From: Pseudomonadota bacterium
Lineage (GTDB): Bacteria; Pseudomonadota; Alphaproteobacteria; Caulobacterales; Caulobacteraceae
Length of the DNA: 9,186 bases
Direction of reading: 5' to 3'
NCBI GenBank assembly: GCA_023434015.1
Contig: JAEYTM010000333.1
Span: forward strand, 1 to 9,186
The position numbers were made by a program, and so were the translations under genes. Under the pieces are notes generated by a model. The model was given only the letters and a program-made list of their open reading frames with translations. It made no database searches and was not told where the DNA came from. Below, one piece after another: positions 5,183 to 9,186 of the stretch (within the stretch, counting starts at the first letter, position 1; each line of letters opens with the position of its first letter).

Positions 5183-5923
5183 CTAACCCGGTTCCGCTCC
5201 GAACACCGCCGCCAAGTCGGCCTCGGCCATCAGCCGCCATTCGCCCGGCGCCAGGTCGGCCGGCAGGTCCAGCGCCCCGATGCGGTCGCGGTGCAGGGCG
5301 GCGACGTGGTTTCCGACCGCGGCGAACATCCGGCGCACCTGGTGGTAGCGGCCCTCGGTGATGGTCAGCCAGGCGCTGGTCTCGCTCAGCGGCTCCAGCA
5401 GCGCCGGCAGCAGGGGCTTGTCCTCACCCTCCAGCATCAGGTCGCCGGCCGCGAACCGCGCCGCCTCGTCACCGGCCAGCGGCCGGGCCAGGGTGGCGAG
5501 GTAACGCTTCGGCACATGCCGCTTCGGCGAGATGATCCGGTGCAGCAGCGCCCCGTCGTCGGTCAGCAGCAGCAGGCCGGAGGTGTCCTTGTCCAGCCGC
5601 CCGACGGTGGAGATCGCCGGCTCCCGCTGGCGCCAGCGGCCCGGCAGCAGGTCGTAGACCAGGGCCCCGGCCTCCTTGTGCGAACAGGTCACCCCGGTCG
5701 GCTTGTGCAGCATCAGCGCCAGGCCCGGCGGCGGGTCCAGCGGCTGGCCGCTCACCGTCATCCGCGTGCTGAGGTCCGGCGTCGCGGCGATCCGCATGTC
5801 TGCGGCCTTCACCCGCTCGCCGTCCAGCATCACCGCCCCGTAGGCGACGAGCTGCTGCACCTCGCGGCGCGAGCCGTAGCCCATGTTGGCCAGCAGCCGG
5901 TCCAGTCGGAAGGTCGCGCTCAT
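5183..5923 (-). CDS. rsuA: 16S rRNA pseudouridine(516) synthase RsuA
   Basis: Converts a uridine of 16S rRNA (U516 in E. coli numbering) to pseudouridine during small-subunit assembly in the cytosol. The 246-residue product has an N-terminal S4 RNA-binding domain (about residues 5-48, FRLDRLLANMGYGSRREVQQ) and the RsuA/RluB/E/F catalytic domain. The catalytic motif GRLDKDTSGLLLLTDDG spans 108-124, with nucleophile-type Asp111. KRY (139-141) and GRYHQVRRMFAAVGNHVAALH (191-211) follow; this last block is very close to the RsuA pattern and favours RsuA over RluB, RluE or RluF. The length is normal. The ATG overlaps the stop of the methyltransferase gene as ATGA (5920-5923), with a GAGG upstream inside that gene, so the two are translationally coupled. 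Both modify small-subunit rRNA. Confidence 0.92.
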   Translation of the reverse strand: MSATFRLDRLLANMGYGSRREVQQLVAYGAVMLDGERVKAADMRIAATPDLSTRMTVSGQPLDPPPGLALMLHKPTGVTCSHKEAGALVYDLLPGRWRQREPAISTVGRLDKDTSGLLLLTDDGALLHRIISPKRHVPKRYLATLARPLAGDEAARFAAGDLMLEGEDKPLLPALLEPLSETSAWLTITEGRYHQVRRMFAAVGNHVAALHRDRIGALDLPADLAPGEWRLMAEADLAAVFGAEPG

Positions 5924-6849
5924 TTGCGCGCCTCATAGACCTTGAAGCCGTTGGCCTCGGCGCGCAGCTCCACCCGGGCGAACAGCGGCGTCAGCACCCC
6001 CTCGTAGGGCAGGTGCCGGTTGGCGACCAGCCAGACGCTTCCCCCCTTGCGCAGCACCTGGTGCGCCCGGCGGATGAAGGCCTGCCCCAGCGCCCTGTCC
6101 TCCGCCCCGCCGTCGTGGAACGGCGGGTTCATCACCACGAAATCGAGGTCGGCGAGTTCCGGCCCGGTCCGAGCGTCGGCCCAGTGGACGCAGGCCCGTG
6201 GGTCGTCCAGGTTCCGCCGCGCCGCCTCCACCGCCCGCCGGTCGAGATCGACGAGGTCCAGCCGCGTCACCTTCGGGCTCGACAGCACCGCATGGCCCAG
6301 CAGGCCGACGCCGCAGCCAAGGTCGGCGCCTGCGCCGGCCATCGGCGGCAGGGCCTGGACCAGCAGCAGGCTGCCGGGATCGGGCCGGTCCCAGCTGAAC
6401 ACGCCCGGCTGGCTCCACAGGCCGAGGGCGTCGACGATCCGTGGCCGGCCGGCGGTGATCGCCTCCTCCAGTCCTGTGGGGCTCTCGGGCCGTCTGGCGA
6501 AACAGATGCGCTGGTGGCGCCGGCCGGTCTCCTCGACCGTGCAGCCGAAAGCCTGCAGAGCCTTGGCGATCCGCGAGCCGCCCTTGTCCTTCGGCGCCAG
6601 GGCCGTCAGCGCGCCGCCGGGCTTCAGGGCCCGCAGCGCCAGGGCCAGGACATAGGCGCGTTCCACCGTGCCCGGCGGGGCGGCGACCGTCATGGCCGAA
6701 AGGCTTCCCGGGGCCACGTCCTCCAGCGCCGCCGATCCGGGGACCAGCGGCGAGACCTGCACCGCGCCCGCCGAAACCTCGACGAGCTCCGGCGCCGGCG
6801 AACCGTAGACGCAGGTGTCGGCAGGGCGATCCGGATCGGCAGGGGTCAA
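5920..6849 (-). CDS. rsmC: RsmC-like 16S rRNA (guanine-N2) methyltransferase
   Basis: Predicted to use S-adenosylmethionine to methylate a guanine of 16S rRNA (m2G1207 in E. coli RsmC). The 309-residue product has the RsmC two-domain plan. A degenerate N-terminal methyltransferase-like domain (about 1-125, with LRALKPGGALTALAPKDKGG at 72-91) precedes the linker FSWDRPDPGSLLLV (151-164), which matches the RsmC FSxDxxDxGSxLLL pattern. The active domain carries SAM loop DLGCGVGLLG (176-185) and catalytic NPPFH (241-245). The start is TTG at 6849-6847, supported by GAGG seven bases upstream (complement of 6857-6860) and by an in-frame TGA four codons upstream; no ATG occurs before Met53. It is the first gene of the unit with rsuA. 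RlmG is the main alternative identity. Confidence 0.87.
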   Translation of the reverse strand: MTPADPDRPADTCVYGSPAPELVEVSAGAVQVSPLVPGSAALEDVAPGSLSAMTVAAPPGTVERAYVLALALRALKPGGALTALAPKDKGGSRIAKALQAFGCTVEETGRRHQRICFARRPESPTGLEEAITAGRPRIVDALGLWSQPGVFSWDRPDPGSLLLVQALPPMAGAGADLGCGVGLLGHAVLSSPKVTRLDLVDLDRRAVEAARRNLDDPRACVHWADARTGPELADLDFVVMNPPFHDGGAEDRALGQAFIRRAHQVLRKGGSVWLVANRHLPYEGVLTPLFARVELRAEANGFKVYEARK

Positions 6850-6856
6850 GCGAGAG

Positions 6857-6860
6857 CCTC
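6857..6860 (-). promoter_or_regulatory. Ribosome-binding site that fixes the TTG start of rsmC
   Basis: Read on the minus strand this is GAGG, seven bases before the TTG at 6849-6847. With the in-frame stop just upstream, it makes TTG the best start. Confidence 0.55.
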
Positions 6861-6939
6861 AATGTGCGCCCGGCTGGGCGGCGACAGGGCGAATACCGGC
6901 GGCCGCGCCCGAAAGTCCAGCGCGAGGCGCCGCTTCCGC

Positions 6940-6963
6940 TTGCGGCCGCCGGCATGGTTTAAC
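6940..6963 (+). promoter_or_regulatory. Weak candidate promoter of the Nudix gene
   Basis: TTGCGGC (6940-6946), 9 bases, then GGTTTAAC (6956-6963) resembles TTGACGS and GCTANAWC, with mismatches in both boxes and a spacer one base too short. It lies in the 146-base divergent gap (6850-6995) between rsmC and the Nudix gene, which otherwise shows only the two ribosome sites. Confidence 0.22.
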
Positions 6964-6995
6964 CCGAATGCCAGCGATCGCCGGGGGAGGCCGCC

Positions 6996-7394
6996 ATGTC
7001 CGATCAGACGCCCCGCCTCGGCTGCGGCGCCGCCATCCTGCGGGATGGCAGGCTGCTGCTGGTCAGGCGCCGCCGCCCGCCCGAGGCCGACCACTGGGGC
7101 CTGCCGGGAGGCAAGGTCGACTGGCTGGAGCCGGTGGCCGCCGCCGTGGCCCGGGAGATCGCGGAGGAGCTGGCCCTGGCGATCCGTCCGGAGCGGCTGC
7201 TCTGCGTCGTCGATCACATCGACGCCGCGGCCGGCGAGCACTGGGTGGCGCCGGTCTATCTGGTCGAGGACGCGGTCGGCGAGCCGGTGGTGCAGGAACC
7301 CGAGGCGCTCGCCGCCTGCGGCTGGTTCGCGCTCGACGACCTGCCCGCCCCGCTCACCCGCGCGACCCTGCAGGCCCTGGCGCACCTGTCCTAG
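6996..7394 (+). CDS. Nudix hydrolase
   Basis: A 132-residue cytosolic pyrophosphohydrolase of the Nudix superfamily, which cleaves nucleoside diphosphates linked to another group using Mg2+ or Mn2+. The Nudix box (Gx5Ex7REUxEExGU) runs from Gly39 to Leu61: GKVDWLE, then seven residues, then REIAEELAL, with Glu54, Glu57 and Glu58 as metal ligands. The late Gly of the box is Ala60. The preceding HWGLPGG (33-39) is typical of small single-domain members such as MutT/ADP-ribose pyrophosphatase types, but the substrate cannot be told. Start 6996 has a strong ribosome site GGGGGAGG (6983-6990), five bases upstream. The TAG stop shares the palindrome CTAG (7391-7394) with the stop of the convergent gene, and a hairpin follows at once. 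Confidence 0.93.
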   Translation: MSDQTPRLGCGAAILRDGRLLLVRRRRPPEADHWGLPGGKVDWLEPVAAAVAREIAEELALAIRPERLLCVVDHIDAAAGEHWVAPVYLVEDAVGEPVVQEPEALAACGWFALDDLPAPLTRATLQALAHLS

Positions 7395-8224
7395 ACCGGC
7401 CGGGCGAACGGCTCGCCGGCCGGGATGTATCGCACCGTCGTCTCCGGCGTGAACGACTGGATCCAGTCGGCCACCACCTGCATGCCGATGTCCTCGGTGC
7501 CCATGTGGCCAAGGATCAGCAGGCCGCGCGGTCGGCCGAGCGCCGTGGAGTCCGCGGCGAAGGCGGTGAGGTCGCCGGGCGGGCCGCCGTCCGTCCCCTC
7601 GGCGGATTCGCCGCCGACGATGACGTCCACCGTCGGATGGGTGATGAAGTTCGGGAAGGCGTAACCGGCCCCGACCGCCACCTTGCGCACCGTCATCCGC
7701 GGATCGCCGGTCACGCGATAGGCGTGGACGCCGGTGCGCGCGATCACATAGCGGGTCAGCGCCTCCAGGCTCATCGGCTCGGGCAGGGTCACTACCGGCA
7801 TGCGGCGAAGCGTCAGCTCCTCGCCCGGGTCCTCTTTCCAGCCCAGCGCCCGGAGCTGGCCGATCAGCATGTGGTCGGGGTTCATCCGGTGGACCAGGTC
7901 GTGGTTGCGCCAGACGATCAGGCCGTGGTCGCGGGCGTACTTCAGCTTGGCTTCGTAGACCGGGTCGCCCTCGACATAGCCCTCGGCGATGTCGCTGTCG
8001 CGGAACCAGGTGTCCTCGTGCGGGATGATCAGGTTGCGCTTCTCGGCCACGCAGCGCTTCAGCACCGCGAAGGTGGTCATGCCGGTGGTCGCCACCCCGG
8101 TCACCGTCGCGTCCGGGTCGCCGACCTTGAAGGTGTCCCGCCGCGAGGGCGTCGCCGGCGCCGGCGTCCCTTCGGCCGCCGCCCGCTCCAGGATGCGCGC
8201 GATCAGCTCCCGCGCGGTGGTCAT
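7391..8224 (-). CDS. DUF34/Nif3-like dinuclear metal-centre protein, ligands retained
   Basis: A 277-residue protein that I place in the DUF34/Nif3 (NIF3-like dinuclear metal centre) family from its motif order. The N-terminal half has VTGVATTGMTTFAVLKRCVAEKRNLIIPHE (about residues 41-70), with His69 in the place of the first metal histidine. The middle has VWRNHDLVHRMNPDH (104-118), offering His108, Asp109 and His112. The C-terminal part has LLILGHMGTEDIGM (235-248), with His240 and Glu244 in the family H-x3-E arrangement. The molecular role of the family is unsettled; E. coli YbgI is a member. There is no signal peptide. The start ATG (8224-8222) overlaps the upstream paralog's TGA as ATGA, and a longer reading from 8410 would only add shadow sequence. 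It has no evident ribosome site, so coupled translation is likely. Confidence 0.8.
   Translation of the reverse strand: MTTARELIARILERAAAEGTPAPATPSRRDTFKVGDPDATVTGVATTGMTTFAVLKRCVAEKRNLIIPHEDTWFRDSDIAEGYVEGDPVYEAKLKYARDHGLIVWRNHDLVHRMNPDHMLIGQLRALGWKEDPGEELTLRRMPVVTLPEPMSLEALTRYVIARTGVHAYRVTGDPRMTVRKVAVGAGYAFPNFITHPTVDVIVGGESAEGTDGGPPGDLTAFAADSTALGRPRGLLILGHMGTEDIGMQVVADWIQSFTPETTVRYIPAGEPFARPV
7396..7423 (+). terminator. Hairpin directly after the Nudix stop codon
   Basis: CCGGCCGG (7396-7403), a one-base bulge, CGA, a 5-base loop, then TCG and CCGGCCGG (7416-7423) form an 11-bp stem starting two bases past the Nudix TAG. There is no T-run. The stem lies within the last codons of the convergent gene, so the sequence serves both as coding DNA and as a possible terminator. 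Confidence 0.45.
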
Positions 8225-9126
8225 GCGGGCAGCCGCCAGTAGGGGTCGCGCGCCGCCAGGGTCTCGATCCGCAGGCCGCCCAGTGGCGCGCGCAGCCAGG
8301 CCGCGGTCTGGGCCAGGCCGGGGGCTTCGGAGAGGATGCGGCCGGCGGCGATCAGCGCCTTCGGATGGCCGGCGTCGGCGCTGTCGCGGACGTACTCCAC
8401 CAGCTCCCATTCGCGCAGGTCGCCGGCCAGCAGGGCGGCGACCCGCGGCATCGCCCCGACGGTCGCGACCGCGTCCACCGTGCCCGCCGCCAGCAGCACC
8501 CGGCGGATCGGCAGGTCGGGGTCGCCGATCGCCCGCAGCCCGCCGTCGGCGCCCAGCGCCCGCCGCACCTGGGCGATCACCCCGCGCAGCGGAGTCTGCG
8601 GCACGTGGTGGATGCGCGGATCGTCCGCGTCGCGCCGCCAGCCCAGCGCCTGACCGAGGGCCAGGGTCAGCGGCTCCGGCGTCCGCGCCCGCAGGCTGTC
8701 GTTCAGCCGGAACACCGCCAGCCGGCTGCTCTCGATGAAGGCCCGCTTGCCGATCACCACCGGATCGTTGGCCAGCAGCTGCGCCGTCCGCGCCGCCTGG
8801 GCCGAGAACGGGGTCGGCTCGGCCGGGGCCACATAGGGCCGCGCATAGAAGGGCGCCTCCAGCGACACCACCAGGTTCAGCCCCCGGCGGCGCGCCTCGT
8901 CCAGCACCGCCAGGGTCGGCGAGACCACCACCGCCACCCCGGTGACCGGCGTCGCCGCATCGCCCGCCGCCAGGCCGTCGCCGCGGCCAGCCTGCCAGCC
9001 GGCCCCGAACGCCGCCTCGATCCGCTGGGCCGCCTCGCCGACCGTGCGCGGAGTCTGCGCCCAGGCGGGACGGGCCGTGGCCAGGGCGGCGAGGGACGCG
9101 CCGCCGCCGGTCAGCGCCCGGCGGCT
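8221..9126 (-). pseudogene. Tat-exported DUF34/Nif3-like paralog, ligands lost, 5' end broken
   Basis: A second DUF34/Nif3-like protein, clearly paralogous to its downstream neighbour. Shared blocks include VTG-V, NLVVSLEAPF, RLND...ALGW, GDPDLPIRRV and PKALIAAGRILSEAPGL...AAW. Key histidines are replaced: His to Leu in VVSLE (codon 8862-8860) and His to Arg in AAGRILSE (codon 8340-8338), while the following Glu remains. The frame begins SRRALTGGGASLAALATA...AWAQ, a Tat-type signal, so the native protein was probably periplasmic. There is no ATG, GTG or TTG between the in-frame TAA (9147-9145) and a GTG at 8937. Starting at that GTG would remove the signal and the conserved first strand. I therefore treat the gene as cut just upstream of the twin arginines, by rearrangement or misassembly. 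Its own sequence shows no frameshift, so in the source genome it may be intact. Confidence 0.68.
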
Positions 9127-9186
9127 GTTCGAACTGGCACGGCTTTATTACGACCGCCGGCTCTATGGCGACGCGGTTCCCTACTA
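9125..9186 (+). CDS. Fragment of a possible TPR-repeat protein, cut by the window end
   Basis: Read on the plus strand, these last bases give LF-E then LARLYYDRRLYGDAVPYY. This places Leu, Ala, Tyr, Tyr, Ala and Tyr at the consensus positions (7, 8, 11, 17, 20, 24) of one tetratricopeptide repeat. The frame continues open upstream, but only as an antisense shadow of the Nif3-like gene, so the fragment appears to begin near 9125. By hand count 36 of 62 bases are G or C, lower than the rest of the window, and third codon positions are more mixed. Too short for a firm call. Confidence 0.35.
   Translation, partial: MFELARLYYDRRLYGDAVPY

Noticed and set aside
6013..8242. Long plus-strand open frames (6013-7452 and 6815-8242) opposite rsmC and the Nif3-like gene
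   Set aside because: Arg/Pro/Gly-rich shadows with no motif or ribosome site; the opposite frames carry clear catalytic motifs.
8225..8410. Upstream extension of the downstream Nif3-like gene to 8410
   Set aside because: The extra 62 residues are an Arg/Pro-rich shadow of the paralog's C-terminus. The ATG at 8224 forms an ATGA overlap and begins the recognisable protein.
8221..8937. Use of the GTG at 8937 as the true start of the upstream Nif3-like gene
   Set aside because: It cuts into the conserved VTGVAVVVSPT strand and discards a recognisable Tat signal and linker encoded in the same frame up to 9126.

Overview
The window is high-GC, densely coded DNA that looks like an alphaproteobacterium, probably of the Caulobacterales (Caulobacter/Phenylobacterium type). 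This rests on the overall gene style, on promoter-like sequences matching the Caulobacter sigma-73 pattern (TTGACGS, a 10-14 base gap, then GCTANAWC), and on one good match to the alphaproteobacterial general-stress (EcfG/SigT) promoter GGAAC-N17-CGTT. The assignment is inferred from memory of these consensus sequences, not from a database search.

Layout. Bases 1-1190 (+): an exported cyclophilin-type peptidyl-prolyl isomerase whose stop overlaps the TTG start of an exported NTF2/SnoaL-like protein. Bases 1275-2900 (+): a 73-residue PhnA C-terminal-domain protein; a secreted Tyr/Arg/Gly-rich protein with two consecutive EF-hand-like loops, followed by a strong hairpin; and a TSUP (TauE/SafE) membrane transporter. 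Bases 2954-4276 (+): a 62-residue Gly/Pro-rich hydrophilic protein behind the stress-type promoter, then a Gfo/Idh/MocA oxidoreductase that may be translated from a leaderless mRNA.

Bases 4285-6849 (-): three co-directional genes. These are an RsmC-like 16S rRNA guanine methyltransferase, RsuA 16S rRNA pseudouridine synthase (ATGA overlap with rsmC), and an exported amidohydrolase-2 family enzyme. The first two form a small-subunit rRNA modification unit. Bases 6996-7394 (+): a Nudix hydrolase. Its stop codon shares a CTAG palindrome with the stop of the convergent minus-strand pair.

Bases 7391-9126 (-): two overlapping genes (ATGA) encoding tandem DUF34/Nif3-like paralogs. The downstream gene is cytosolic and keeps plausible metal ligands. 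The upstream gene carries a Tat-type signal and has lost key histidines. This pair is the most unusual biology in the window. The upstream gene has no usable start codon: its frame is cut at about base 9126, where the last ~62 bases read on the other strand as a TPR-like segment with lower GC. That suggests a rearrangement or an assembly chimera at the window end.

There is no intergenic stretch over 300 bases. I saw no tRNA, rRNA, CRISPR array or recognisable insertion sequence.
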